The notes under the pieces are model-generated. The model worked only from the letters and a program-made list of their open reading frames with translations. It ran no database searches and was not told the DNA's origin. This document shows positions 8,239 through 16,271 of a DNA stretch of 64,000 bases, piece by piece. Made by a program: the position numbers and the translations under genes. This DNA comes from an uncultured Flavobacteriales bacterium (GTDB lineage Bacteria > Bacteroidota > Bacteroidia > Flavobacteriales > Crocinitomicaceae): contig CAMLLB010000010.1 in the NCBI GenBank assembly GCA_946480815.1, forward strand, positions 1-64,000, in the 5' to 3' direction. The first letter of the stretch is position 1; each line of letters begins with the position of its first letter.

Positions 8239-8944
8239 TTCAGGTGCATATGCTCAATTTCGACCAGCTTATCCGAAAGAGGTATTTACTTTCCTGAAAA
8301 CGATTCTCACAGGAAAAGAACGCGTGTGGGACTGTGCAACCGGGACCGGACAGGTTGCGGAAAAGTTGGTAAATCTCTTTGACCACATCGAAGCAACTGA
8401 TTTAAGTGAAAATCAATTAAAAAATGCGGTTTCTCATCCGAAAATCACCTATTCGAAACAGGTAGCAGAAGAAACTACTTTTCCCGATCACCATTTTGAC
8501 TGTATTACTATCGGGCAAGCCATTCATTGGTTCGACTTTGAAAAATTTTATTGGGAAGCCTTGCGGGTATTAAAACCAAATGGAACACTCGTTGTTTTGG
8601 GTTATGGGAATATCCGGATTGAAGAGGAGGAAATCCAAAAAATTATCGGAAAATTGTATTCGGAGGTACTGGATGGGTATTGGGACTCTGAACGTCAGTT
8701 TATTGATAAGAATTATCAGACAATTCCTTTTCCCTTTGAAGAAATACCGCATCCGGAGTTTCAGATCCGGGATACATGGAGTCGTGAACAACTTTTGGGA
8801 TACCTCAATACCTGGTCGGGAGTGAAGCATTATCTCGATAAGCATGAAATAAATCCAATTGATCTAATCCTGCCCGAACTACCTGAATTTGATAAGGTAA
8901 AGGTTACTTTTCCCGTCTTAATGCGGATCGGAAAAGTCCGGTAA
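8216..8944 (+). CDS. SAM-dependent class I methyltransferase
   Basis: A 242-residue methyltransferase of the type 11/25 group. Motif I, VWDCATGTGQVAEKL (about residues 37-51), binds S-adenosylmethionine; the acidic residue in EATDLS (about residue 62) should contact its ribose; FDCITIGQAIHWF (about 90-102) is the motif IV region. The N-terminal FSHNSGAYAQFRPAYP is typical of the small methyltransferases annotated as ubiquinone/biotin-type or trans-aconitate-like, but no substrate can be assigned. The ATG lies inside the tail of the preceding small frame, with GAAGGA upstream as a possible ribosome binding site. Confidence 0.88.
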   Translation: MKDNFSHNSGAYAQFRPAYPKEVFTFLKTILTGKERVWDCATGTGQVAEKLVNLFDHIEATDLSENQLKNAVSHPKITYSKQVAEETTFPDHHFDCITIGQAIHWFDFEKFYWEALRVLKPNGTLVVLGYGNIRIEEEEIQKIIGKLYSEVLDGYWDSERQFIDKNYQTIPFPFEEIPHPEFQIRDTWSREQLLGYLNTWSGVKHYLDKHEINPIDLILPELPEFDKVKVTFPVLMRIGKVR

Positions 8945-9055
8945 TTTTATTCCACAGAGTCCAATCAAAAATCTTTGGCTCCCAACTCTTTTAACATTCG
9001 AAGCTTCAGCGGAGGATGCTCTTAGTCTTTACTCTTATTATCATTTCGACCCCTG

Positions 9056-9098
9056 TTTTTTCATTTTGAAAAAAATTCACATTTTTTTTCATTTTGAA
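9056..9098. repeat. 15-bp direct repeat in the gap before the coiled-coil gene
   Basis: TTTTTTCATTTTGAA occurs at 9056-9070 and again at 9084-9098, a 28-base period, within the 255-base gap between 8944 and 9200. The role is unknown; it may be a regulatory repeat or simple low-complexity DNA. Confidence 0.5.
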
Positions 9099-9199
9099 TA
9101 ATCCGCCGTGAATGCCTGTTGCTGCTGCATTTCAGAGCGAGACCCCATTCGTGGCACATCCATTGTCTTAGGTTAAGCGAACCAGAAAAATTAATAGTC

Positions 9200-9781
9200 A
9201 TGGAAAAGTTGAAATTAAAGAACCTGTTTGTTATCGGGATGATGGTGGCAGGACTATTAGCGACAACGCCTTCTTTTGCTGCAAATGAAGAAGGTTCAAT
9301 CAAAGGAAATCGATTCTTGAACCGTAAGGAATACCGCGATATGAAAGCTTCTATGTCACGAATTGAAAAGGATCAGCAACGTATTGCTTTTTATAAAGCT
9401 GAATTGAAGAAAAACAAAGAAGCAGGTTTGGCAATTGAGTCACACATGAGTAAAAAAGAACTTCGAAAAGCGAAAGCCGATTTAAAAAGGGATAAAAAAT
9501 ACTTGCGAATTGACAAATGTGACTTACAGGCCGATCAGGCTACTGCAATCCACCAGGCTAACTTAGAGACAAAAGCAGTCAAAAAGGAATTGCGTGAAGC
9601 TAAAAAAGAGTTGCGTAAGGATAACCGTCAGGGAAACACTGCTGATCTAAGAGGTGACGTGGCTTTGATTGAAACGTTGGAATTGAAAAAAGAATTAAAA
9701 GCGAAACAAGCCGAGGCATTGAAAGATGATGTATATGCATTCTACATGTATCTCGACGAAGAAATTGATGAGGTTGTTTAA
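9200..9781 (+). CDS. Exported basic coiled-coil protein of unknown function
   Basis: The frame is open from 9119, but the ATG at 9200 starts a clean signal peptide (MEKLKLKNLFVIGMMVAGLL, cleavage after PSFA), so I choose it; 193 residues. The mature part is almost entirely charged helix, rich in Lys, Glu, Asp and Ala, with repeated KKELRKAK-like heptads from about residue 60 to 175. It should be a periplasmic or surface helical protein. I do not recognise a named family. It is a single gene with its own terminator 27 bases downstream. Confidence 0.75.
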   Translation: MEKLKLKNLFVIGMMVAGLLATTPSFAANEEGSIKGNRFLNRKEYRDMKASMSRIEKDQQRIAFYKAELKKNKEAGLAIESHMSKKELRKAKADLKRDKKYLRIDKCDLQADQATAIHQANLETKAVKKELREAKKELRKDNRQGNTADLRGDVALIETLELKKELKAKQAEALKDDVYAFYMYLDEEIDEVV

Positions 9782-9807
9782 TTCGTAGCAGATTAAACAC
9801 ATAAATC

Positions 9808-9839
9808 GGGGCTGTAAGATAGGGACAGCCCCTTTTTTT
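9808..9839 (+). terminator. Rho-independent terminator
   Basis: The stem GGGGCTGT (9808-9815) and ACAGCCCC (9825-9832) is followed by a T run (9833-9839), 26 bases after the coiled-coil gene. Confidence 0.9.
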
Positions 9840-9873
9840 ATTTCCTCACTCTCCCTCTCACACTCATTCTGGT

Positions 9874-10563
9874 TTAATTCAGTTTGAATGAAATTGGAAA
9901 TCTGAAAAGACACGCAGCCGGTTTCCCGTTAATTATGGCAGGTTTGAATTTTGGAAAACTTTTGACGCAACGATACGCTTCCCTGTCAATAAAATAATCT
10001 ACTCCTTTATCAATTTGTATACAGCTAACGGAACCATCTTCTTCCACAATAAATGAAAAGTACACTTTTCCCTGAATACCTTCTTCCAGGCATTTTTGAG
10101 GATAATGTATGTTTTGTGCCAGGTATTTGATCATCTCACTTTTCCCTCCGGGGAAAGAGGCTATGCTATCCGGAGTCTTATCAAACTCGCTTCTGTTTGG
10201 TCTGGTGCAGTTTGCACTTAATTCTTTGTTGAATTCATCAAGCAATTTTCTTTTTGTTTCTTCCAAAAGCGTTGTTTGAACAATCTGTTTGGGATATTTT
10301 CTAGAAAATTCGAAGAAATTCACCTGAATTTCTGAAAAATCAGGATGTTTAATGATCAAAGGTAGTTTGTGATCAGCTGTAATTTGAAAATTCCCATTTT
10401 CGTCAAATTTTCCGATCTCAATTCCTTCGGAATAGACTATAAACTCAGTTCCGTTATACTCATAATAGTCAACATCCCCGGACAAACTAAGCGTTCCGAT
10501 TTTTTGCAGAAAACTAAAGAAAGGAATAAAAACTACAACGAGGATGATTAACGTATTTTTCAT
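9874..10563 (-). CDS. Exported protein with C-terminal TonB domain
   Basis: A 229-residue protein with an N-terminal hydrophobic signal or anchor (residues 1-20). The last 95 residues form a TonB C-terminal domain: FPGGKSEMIKYLAQNIHYP (about 138-156) followed by EGIQGKVYFSFIVEEDGSV and a strand near FPISFKLN, the usual pattern in Bacteroidota energy-transducer-like proteins. There is no long proline-rich spacer, so it is not a classical TonB; similar small proteins are common and mostly uncharacterised. It lies 10 bases downstream of a lipoprotein gene on the same strand, probably in one operon. Confidence 0.8.
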   Translation of the reverse strand: MKNTLIILVVVFIPFFSFLQKIGTLSLSGDVDYYEYNGTEFIVYSEGIEIGKFDENGNFQITADHKLPLIIKHPDFSEIQVNFFEFSRKYPKQIVQTTLLEETKRKLLDEFNKELSANCTRPNRSEFDKTPDSIASFPGGKSEMIKYLAQNIHYPQKCLEEGIQGKVYFSFIVEEDGSVSCIQIDKGVDYFIDREAYRCVKSFPKFKPAIINGKPAACLFRFPISFKLN

Positions 10564-10573
10564 TAAACCCGTT

Positions 10574-11137
10574 TTATTTCTTTTTTCGTTTCAAAGTAAA
10601 CGGTTCTACATGAATGATATCACTGTTGTAATAGCTGTCAATCTTACTGTCATCAATAGTTACAGTGTATGATTCGGTTAATTCACCGGTTTCTTCATCT
10701 GTAGTAGTAGTGGTAGTTACTTCGGAAAAGAATGGTTTCAATTGATCTGCAGTAACTTCTGCTTTTGCATTCATCGAGTGGAGTTCCAGGTCTTTTCCTT
10801 TTTTAACCACCTTAAAAACATTCAGAACAGGAGCTTTGCCCATACACAGGTAATACTGCTTTCCAAGCTTCGTAACCGAAATAGAATCATTTAACTTCAT
10901 GTGTGAATCACCTTCACCGCTGTTCATGATCAACTCATCGGATTTAATTTCGACAGTGGTTTTCATATCTGCACCTTCCATCATTCCCTGGAAACTTTCC
11001 GGGTAGACCAATTCGTATTTTCCGATCATGGATTTCGGAAACGCATTTTCAGCTTTTCCGGGAGCGTTCGTTGAAGTGATAATGGTACAGGAATTCAGGA
11101 AAAACATGATTCCGGCAATGTATAATGCAAATTTCAT
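10574..11137 (-). CDS. Lipoprotein of unknown function
   Basis: A 187-residue protein with a lipoprotein signal: hydrophobic residues 4-14 and lipobox LNSC with acylated C17. The rest is predicted beta-rich, with KYELVYPESFQGMMEGADM early and a threonine-rich stretch (VTTTTTTDEETG) near residue 142, followed by a basic C-terminus KRKKK. No known family was recognised. It precedes the TonB-domain gene by 10 bases and follows gcvH on the same strand after a strong hairpin, so it probably has its own promoter. Confidence 0.75.
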   Translation of the reverse strand: MKFALYIAGIMFFLNSCTIITSTNAPGKAENAFPKSMIGKYELVYPESFQGMMEGADMKTTVEIKSDELIMNSGEGDSHMKLNDSISVTKLGKQYYLCMGKAPVLNVFKVVKKGKDLELHSMNAKAEVTADQLKPFFSEVTTTTTTDEETGELTESYTVTIDDSKIDSYYNSDIIHVEPFTLKRKKK

Positions 11138-11209
11138 CAGATAATAATTTTATGAAAGGTACTATTTAAATTTTGTTGAGGCGGGAAATTCAAAAACCAT
11201 GCCTTATAA

Positions 11210-11251
11210 AAAATTAGGGGCGTCCCGCACATGCGGGACGCCCCTAATTTT
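11210..11251. repeat. Perfect 20-bp palindromic element, copy 1 (also terminator of gcvH)
   Basis: The arms at 11210-11229 and 11232-11251 are perfectly complementary, with core GGGGCGTCCCGCA and a two-base CA centre. It lies 13 bases past the gcvH stop, and on the minus strand the arm ends in a T-rich stretch, so it can terminate gcvH. A second copy in opposite orientation is at 13321-13360. Confidence 0.9.
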
Positions 11252-11264
11252 GAAATATTTTAAA

Positions 11265-11642
11265 TTATCCTACCAAAGCCTGGTATCCTGCTGCATCCAA
11301 CAAACCGTCGATTTCTCCAGGATTAGACATTTTCACTTTGATCATCCACCCGGCTCCGTAAGCATCTTTGTTTACAGCTTCAGGATTTGTTTCCAAACCT
11401 GCATTGAACTCAATGATTTCTCCAGAAACCGGCATGAACAAATCAGAAACCGTTTTAACCGCTTCAACAGAACCGAAAACTTCTTCCTGGTCCATTGTTT
11501 CACCTACCGTTTCAATTTCAACGTATACGATATCACCTAACTCACCTTGAGCGAAATCAGTAATACCGATTGTTGCAACATCACCTTCAACACTTACCCA
11601 CTCGTGGTCTTTTGTGTATTTTAAATTTGCTGGAATATTCAT
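11265..11642 (-). CDS. gcvH: Glycine cleavage system H protein
   Basis: A 125-residue lipoyl carrier of the glycine cleavage complex. It shuttles the aminomethyl group between the P, T and L proteins in the cytoplasm. The lipoylated residue is K63 in [11 protein letters not shown]; the N-terminal KYTKDHEWV and the central [16 protein letters not shown] are family signatures. Length is normal. It stands alone on the minus strand, with no gcvP or gcvT nearby, as is usual in Bacteroidota. The strong palindrome downstream can act as its terminator. Confidence 0.97.
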   Translation of the reverse strand: MNIPANLKYTKDHEWVSVEGDVATIGITDFAQGELGDIVYVEIETVGETMDQEEVFGSVEAVKTVSDLFMPVSGEIIEFNAGLETNPEAVNKDAYGAGWMIKVKMSNPGEIDGLLDAAGYQALVG

Positions 11643-11765
11643 CTTGTTATTCGTTTAAAGTCTTTTTCTCGGTGCAAATGTAATTTTTTTTAAGTAGCGG
11701 CGAAAAATTTTTCGCCACTACTATTCTCATACCCCCTTTTCAATTTTACATTTTCAATTTTCAAT

Positions 11766-11773
11766 TAACTTTG
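11766..11773 (+). promoter_or_regulatory. Candidate -7 element immediately before prfB
   Basis: TAACTTTG fits TANNTTTG exactly and ends only four bases before the prfB ATG at 11778. A transcription start five to eight bases downstream would give a leaderless or nearly leaderless mRNA. Confidence 0.5.
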
Positions 11774-11777
11774 CATT

Positions 11778-12860
11778 ATGGTAAACAGTGACCAACTCAA
11801 GGAAATAAATCAACGCATCGATGCGATTGCAAGCTATTTGAAAATTCCGGAAAAGCAAATGCAACTGCGTGAAAGCGAATTGAAAACACAGGATCCCGGT
11901 TTTTGGGATGACCCAAAGAAGGCTGAAGCACAAATGAAGGAGATCCGGGGATTGAAATTCTGGATTGAATCTTATACCCGTTTGAAATCTCAGGCTGAAG
12001 ACCTGGAGGTGCTGATGGATTTTGTAAAAGAAGGAGCAGCAGAAGAATCTGAATGTGATGAAGCATATGAGTCTTTACTCGTTACGGTTGAAGAAGTGGA
12101 ATTGAAAAATATGCTTTCTGGTGAAGAAGATGCTCTGAGTGCCGTTTTGCAGATCACTGCAGGTGCCGGTGGAACAGAAGCATGTGATTGGGCCGGAATG
12201 CTGATGCGTATGTATTTGATGTGGGCTGAAAAGAGTGGTTACAAAGTCAAAGAACTCAATTTCCAGGAAGGTGATGTTGCCGGAATTAAAACCGTAACAC
12301 TGGAAATCGAAGGTGAATTCGCTTTTGGTTACCTGAAAGGTGAAAATGGAATTCATCGCCTGGTACGCGTAAGTCCATACAACTCCCAGGGAAAACGTAT
12401 GACTTCCTTTGCTTCCGTATATGTCTATCCGTCTGTTGATGATACGATCGAGATTTATGTGAATCCTGCAGATATTACCTTTGAAACTTTCCGCTCGGGT
12501 GGTGCCGGCGGACAGAACGTAAACAAGGTGGAAACCGCGGTCCGCTTACGACACGCTCCTTCCGGAATTATTATCGAAAACTCCGAATCACGCTCACAGT
12601 TGGCCAATAAGGAAAAAGCCATGCAATTGTTGCGTTCACAGTTATACGAGATCGAGTTGCGCAAACGTGCAGAATCACGGGACCAAATAGAAGCCGGTAA
12701 GAAGAAAATCGAATGGGGTTCCCAAATCAGAAGTTATGTTTTGGACGACCGCCGCGTAAAAGATCATCGGACTGATTATACCGTAAATGACCCGGATAAA
12801 GTATTGGATGGTGATTTATTGCCCTTCCTGAAGTCGTATTTGATGATGTACGGAAACTAA
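11778..12860 (+). CDS. prfB: Peptide chain release factor 2
   Basis: A 360-residue class I release factor that ends translation at UGA and UAA. The peptidyl-tRNA hydrolysis motif GGQ sits in [16 protein letters not shown] (about residue 240), and [12 protein letters not shown] marks the conserved C-terminal region. The stop-recognition tripeptide, SPF in E. coli, reads SPY here ([13 protein letters not shown]). The sequence GCAAGCTATTTGAAA lies where E. coli has its in-frame UGA; the gene reads straight through, so the autoregulatory frameshift is absent. No partner genes are linked. Confidence 0.96.
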   Translation: MVNSDQLKEINQRIDAIASYLKIPEKQMQLRESELKTQDPGFWDDPKKAEAQMKEIRGLKFWIESYTRLKSQAEDLEVLMDFVKEGAAEESECDEAYESLLVTVEEVELKNMLSGEEDALSAVLQITAGAGGTEACDWAGMLMRMYLMWAEKSGYKVKELNFQEGDVAGIKTVTLEIEGEFAFGYLKGENGIHRLVRVSPYNSQGKRMTSFASVYVYPSVDDTIEIYVNPADITFETFRSGGAGGQNVNKVETAVRLRHAPSGIIIENSESRSQLANKEKAMQLLRSQLYEIELRKRAESRDQIEAGKKKIEWGSQIRSYVLDDRRVKDHRTDYTVNDPDKVLDGDLLPFLKSYLMMYGN

Positions 12861-12870
12861 TGAAGATTTA

Positions 12871-12957
12871 TAGACTCAAGATGCAAGGCAAAAGACTTAA
12901 ATTTTCTTCCAGTCTGAATTTTGTCTTGAGTCTTTGGTCTAAAGTCTTATGTCTTTA
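12871..12957. repeat. AGACTTTAGAC-type intergenic repeat, copy 1
   Basis: TAGACTCAAGATG and AAAAGACTT face GTCTTGAGTC and AAAGTCTTATGTCTTT as imperfect inverted repeats filling the gap between prfB and the ArsC-like gene. A matching block is at 63951-63985. Confidence 0.65.
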
Positions 12958-12959
12958 AA

Positions 12960-13322
12960 ATGAAAACAATCATATATCACAACAACCGTTGCTCGAAAAG
13001 CAGGGAAGGGCTTTGTATCCTGGAAGATTTGGGTGCTGATGTGGAAATCAGGGATTATTTGTTGGTTCCCCCGACTTATGAAGAACTGGATAACCTGCTG
13101 AAACTTCTGAAAGCAAAACCGATCGATATCATTCGTCAGAAGGAAGATATTTTCCTTGAGAAATACGAAGGGAAGAAACGTACACGGAAACAGTGGATCC
13201 AGGCTATGATCAAATATCCGATCCTGATCGAACGACCTATTGTAGTGCGGGGAGATCAGGCAATAGTAGGCCGGCCTCCAACATTGATTAAAGACTTGCT
13301 TTCAAGTAATGATAGTAAATAA
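12960..13322 (+). CDS. ArsC-family (thioredoxin-fold) reductase-like protein
   Basis: A 120-residue ArsC/Spx-type protein. NNRCSKSREGL carries the catalytic cysteine C11 in the ArsC context, and the arginines that bind arsenate in E. coli ArsC have counterparts in DIIRQKE and ERPIVVRGDQAIVGRPP near the C-terminus. This supports a glutaredoxin-linked arsenate reductase, which turns arsenate into arsenite in the cytoplasm, but orphan members of the family often have other or unknown roles, and no arsenite exporter or ArsR gene is next to it. The start is the ATG directly after the upstream intergenic repeat. Confidence 0.85.
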   Translation: MKTIIYHNNRCSKSREGLCILEDLGADVEIRDYLLVPPTYEELDNLLKLLKAKPIDIIRQKEDIFLEKYEGKKRTRKQWIQAMIKYPILIERPIVVRGDQAIVGRPPTLIKDLLSSNDSK

Positions 13323-13360
13323 GTAGGGGCGAATCCCGCATGTGCGGGACGCCCCTACTT
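13321..13360. repeat. GGGGCG-type palindromic element, copy 2 (inverted)
   Basis: The arms 13321-13340 and 13343-13360 share the core of the 11210 element when read on the other strand, with a two-base AA bulge. The outermost base pairs differ from copy 1 but still pair. It overlaps the TAA of the ArsC-like gene and lies between two convergent genes, so it can also terminate both. Confidence 0.88.
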
Positions 13361-13371
13361 ATTTTCAATTT

Positions 13372-14259
13372 CTACTCTTTAACAAAACGCTGTTTAAACA
13401 ACCCTTTTTCGGTGGAAACTTCAACCGTATAAATTCCTTTCGGAAGTTCGGCAATGTTTAGTTGCGCAGTATTTCCGGTCAAAGAATAGCTTACAAGCAA
13501 TTTTTGTCCCTGTACATTGAATAAGCTTAGAACTTCAATTGGAAAAGAACCCTCTATTTTCACAACAGATGATGCTGGATTCGGCGCAAGGTGTAAACCA
13601 TCGTTTTTCAATTCATCTAAGCTTAATGCTGAATTGGTGTATTGAATAGAATCACAGGAAATGCATCCTCCGTTGATCGTATTGGTCAGGATACAACAGA
13701 AAAACTTATTGGAAGGATTGGAAGGCCCTGGTGTGTAAGTTACAATGGTTCCCGGGCCCATATACGGTGTTCCCTGACCTTGTCCGTTCCCATCTGTCCA
13801 CATCACCATTTGGTTCATGATCAGGTACGGAGGCATACTTGAATTCAGTGTAATTGAAACCTGGTTTTGTCCTACGATTGAGGAGGAAAATGCTGAGTAA
13901 CAATTAAAAGGGACCTGTAAGGCAGCTGTGTCGGAAGCGCAAGTGGTACAGTTATTATTATCCGTCATGCATAGTTGATAGATCACGCAGCCATAATTAT
14001 TCTGTAAAGTCATGGCATCAATTGTAATACTGTCTCCACCTGAACTGGTAGTAAATGGAACAGGTATGCCGTTTCCGTCTGTTACAGTCCAGTTATAAAC
14101 AAAAGGAGCAGTTCCGGTCGCATTGACTGCATTCAGGATGTAATCGTAATTGCTCATTAAACTGTCGTTTACTTCTATACTGCATTGCGCATTGGAAGAA
14201 GCCATGAATCCCAAAGACAGGGAAACACCAAGTAGTAGTTTTTTCATCTTTAATTTCAT
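13372..14259 (-). CDS. Secreted protein with T9SS type A sorting domain
   Basis: A 295-residue protein with a signal peptide (cleavage near SSNAQC, residue 25), a cysteine-containing beta-sandwich-like body rich in Asn, Thr and Ser, and a C-terminal type IX secretion sorting domain: LHLAPNPASSVVKIEG begins it and GIYTVEVSTEKGLFKQRFVKE ends it (about residues 222-295). It should be exported through the T9SS and attached to or released from the cell surface. An alternative ATG is four codons in (14247). The body matches no named domain I recognise. Convergent with the ArsC-like gene. Confidence 0.85.
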   Translation of the reverse strand: MKLKMKKLLLGVSLSLGFMASSNAQCSIEVNDSLMSNYDYILNAVNATGTAPFVYNWTVTDGNGIPVPFTTSSGGDSITIDAMTLQNNYGCVIYQLCMTDNNNCTTCASDTAALQVPFNCYSAFSSSIVGQNQVSITLNSSMPPYLIMNQMVMWTDGNGQGQGTPYMGPGTIVTYTPGPSNPSNKFFCCILTNTINGGCISCDSIQYTNSALSLDELKNDGLHLAPNPASSVVKIEGSFPIEVLSLFNVQGQKLLVSYSLTGNTAQLNIAELPKGIYTVEVSTEKGLFKQRFVKE

Positions 14260-14358
14260 TAATTGTAAGCAAGACGCAGTGCGTTCAGATCAGTTGCTTG
14301 GAGAAGAAAAAGGGAGCACTTTTTTTACTACTTTTAAAAGAATCAAAATAGAACGATT

Positions 14359-14673
14359 ATGATACGTGATTACGAAACGGTCAGTGAAGCAGTAAATGAT
14401 CTGAAAAAACGGGGATATACTGCGGATTTGTCTATGGAAGCAGAACGGGAATGTTTGGTTTGCCAGGGATCTGCAACAGAACTTTCGCCGGAGGATTTTG
14501 TAATTGACGAAGTATACCGTTTTGAAGGAATGACAGATCCCGGAGATGAAATGATTGTCTATGCCATTTCGTCCAGGAATAAGAACCTGAAAGGAATAGT
14601 AGTGAACGCATTTGGGATTTATTCCAGTTACAGGGCATCCAAATTGGTAGAGCATCTGACAAAACATCATTAA
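14359..14673 (+). CDS. Small conserved Bacteroidota protein of unknown function
   Basis: A 104-residue soluble protein. MIRDYETVSEAVNDLKKRGYTADL, LSPEDFVIDEVYRFEG and IVYAISSRNKNLKGIVVNAFG are, from memory, the signature of a small Bacteroidota family often labelled phosphoribosylpyrophosphate synthetase in databases. It has no PRPP-binding loop and is far too short for that enzyme, so the label should not be used. Two cysteines (CLVCQG, residues 34-37) could bind metal. It is divergent from the T9SS protein gene. Confidence 0.75.
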   Translation: MIRDYETVSEAVNDLKKRGYTADLSMEAERECLVCQGSATELSPEDFVIDEVYRFEGMTDPGDEMIVYAISSRNKNLKGIVVNAFGIYSSYRASKLVEHLTKHH

Positions 14674-14733
14674 ATGTGTTTGGATAAATTGAACCACTGA
14701 ACCATTGATTGTTTTTCTGGCTATTATTGTACC

Positions 14734-15981
14734 ATGAAGTGGGTTTTTTATATCTCTGTTTTGTTGGTTTCAAACCAGCTGCCCGCACAACAGGTAATTT
14801 GGGAAAAAGTGTTGGGAAGCGATGTGGCGGATTTTGATGTGCGTGATGCAGTAACGGATTCAAAGGGGAATACCTATATCGCGGGCAGGTATGAAACAGG
14901 GGTAGAATTCTTTAAAACGGTGAATGGTAAAACTGTTTATGCCGATACCACTTTACCTTATGGAACACGCCCCTTTGTAACGAAAATAAGTCCGGACGGG
15001 AAATTTCTGAAACACATTTTCCTTCCGGGAATTGAAGCCCAACATATTGTTTTGCTTTCCGATAATCGAATGGCAGTTTGTGGGTTCATGAATGATTACC
15101 GCAAAAAAAATTACGACCGGGACCGTGGCCAGGGAGTTTTCAGTGTTTTTTTGGATTCCACTTTAAAGGGAAGCAATTACAAAATCTACCCGTCTTTTTA
15201 CAATTCCACACCCTTCGGAATGACTTTCGATTCCAAAAATGGATTAATAATAGCAGCTTCGTCCTTTACAAAGCCGGATCCGGGTATGGGGCTGCAAGAC
15301 GAGTATTCCCTGCGCTTGATCCATACGAATGAAAAAGGTTCAGCTATCTGTGATACCACTTATTCAAAACCGGTTTGGTTCCTGAAAAACAAATACAATG
15401 CACAAACATTCGACGGACTTGCTTTAGCAAAAGGAGCCAATGATTCATTTTGGCTTTGCGGAGAAGTACGTGGAAACGATTATAGGGATTATCGGGAGAG
15501 CAATCCCATGGCGCTGATCCAGTTTGATAAAGACTTTTATAGTATGACTACCAGTGTTTTTACACACCGGGAAAAATTTAAATATGAAATAGGAGCGTAT
15601 GTGAATGACCTGGTTGCTTCTGAAAAATATGTTTTCGTGGTAGGACAGGATTTACATGAAACCCCTCAAAGCTTTGTATTCCTGTTCGATCCGAAGGGAG
15701 ATACAATTTACAAAAGGGGATTCAACGGTGACTATGGTGAAGAACCGGTCGTAGCTCAAATAGATGAGACACATTGGGGGGTATTGAATGTTGGTGAGGC
15801 AGATGAATTTGTAATTAGTTTTTTTGATTTGAATGGACTGGTAAAAGAAAAGCGTTTCAAACCTGGAAAATATTGTGAACCCAAAGCTTTAACTGTACAT
15901 GATAAAGAATTGATTGCAGTGGGAAGAATCAAAGAAGGAGAGATTGAAAAAATGTGGGTTTCAAAACTGATTCTTGAGTAG
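14734..15981 (+). CDS. Exported beta-propeller-like protein
   Basis: A 415-residue protein with a signal peptide (ending LPAQQ, residue 20). Near residue 45, DSKGNTYIAGRYETG resembles the SBBP-type beta-propeller repeat, and later segments such as LSDNRMAVCGFMND, FDSKNGLIIAAS and SFWLCGEVRGND repeat the strand-turn-strand spacing. There is no T9SS sorting domain at the C-terminus, so it probably stays in the periplasm or in the outer membrane vicinity. It has no clear operon partner. The function is unknown. Confidence 0.75.
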   Translation: MKWVFYISVLLVSNQLPAQQVIWEKVLGSDVADFDVRDAVTDSKGNTYIAGRYETGVEFFKTVNGKTVYADTTLPYGTRPFVTKISPDGKFLKHIFLPGIEAQHIVLLSDNRMAVCGFMNDYRKKNYDRDRGQGVFSVFLDSTLKGSNYKIYPSFYNSTPFGMTFDSKNGLIIAASSFTKPDPGMGLQDEYSLRLIHTNEKGSAICDTTYSKPVWFLKNKYNAQTFDGLALAKGANDSFWLCGEVRGNDYRDYRESNPMALIQFDKDFYSMTTSVFTHREKFKYEIGAYVNDLVASEKYVFVVGQDLHETPQSFVFLFDPKGDTIYKRGFNGDYGEEPVVAQIDETHWGVLNVGEADEFVISFFDLNGLVKEKRFKPGKYCEPKALTVHDKELIAVGRIKEGEIEKMWVSKLILE

Positions 15982-16146
15982 CAAAACGGGCTCAAAAAGA
16001 TGCCTTTAAAGAGTTCATCAATACATCTTATTAGAAAAGCAACGTGATTTTTGATTTTTTACCGGTCACATCCCAATCTTTACTCTAAATTTGCACCGGA
16101 TTATTCCTGGAATAATTTAGTTGGTTTAAACTTTTAAGAAAGATTT

Positions 16147-16271
16147 CCGTAACGCTTACGCTAATCAAGTGTCGCCAATAGCTCTTCGCCTTCGTGAAGC
16201 CACTTCGGCAGAGCAAGGTTAGCGATGGCACAAGCTTTAGCGAAGGCGCGGAGGAGTACAACGTTTAGCGA
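16147..16271. repeat. Structured, repeat-like leader directly before speA
   Basis: This GC-richer stretch sits in the 290-base gap 15982-16271 and contains imperfect inverted repeats (CGCTAAT against GTTAGCG, and AGCTCTTCGCCTTCG against GCGAAGGCG). It ends only a few bases before the speA ATG, leaving little room for a ribosome binding site. Part of it (CAAGCTTTAGCG AAGGCGC, 16231-16249) recurs in degenerate form at 19409-19426. The remainder of the gap, 15982-16146, holds a TAAATTTG promoter-like element at 16088-16095 and nothing else seen. Confidence 0.5.

Noticed and set aside
9119..9199. N-terminal extension of the coiled-coil protein
   Set aside because: The extra 27 residues are unlike a signal peptide, while the ATG at 9200 starts a typical one.
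11830..11860. Programmed frameshift site in prfB
   Set aside because: The frame is continuous here with no in-frame UGA; the site has been lost or never existed.
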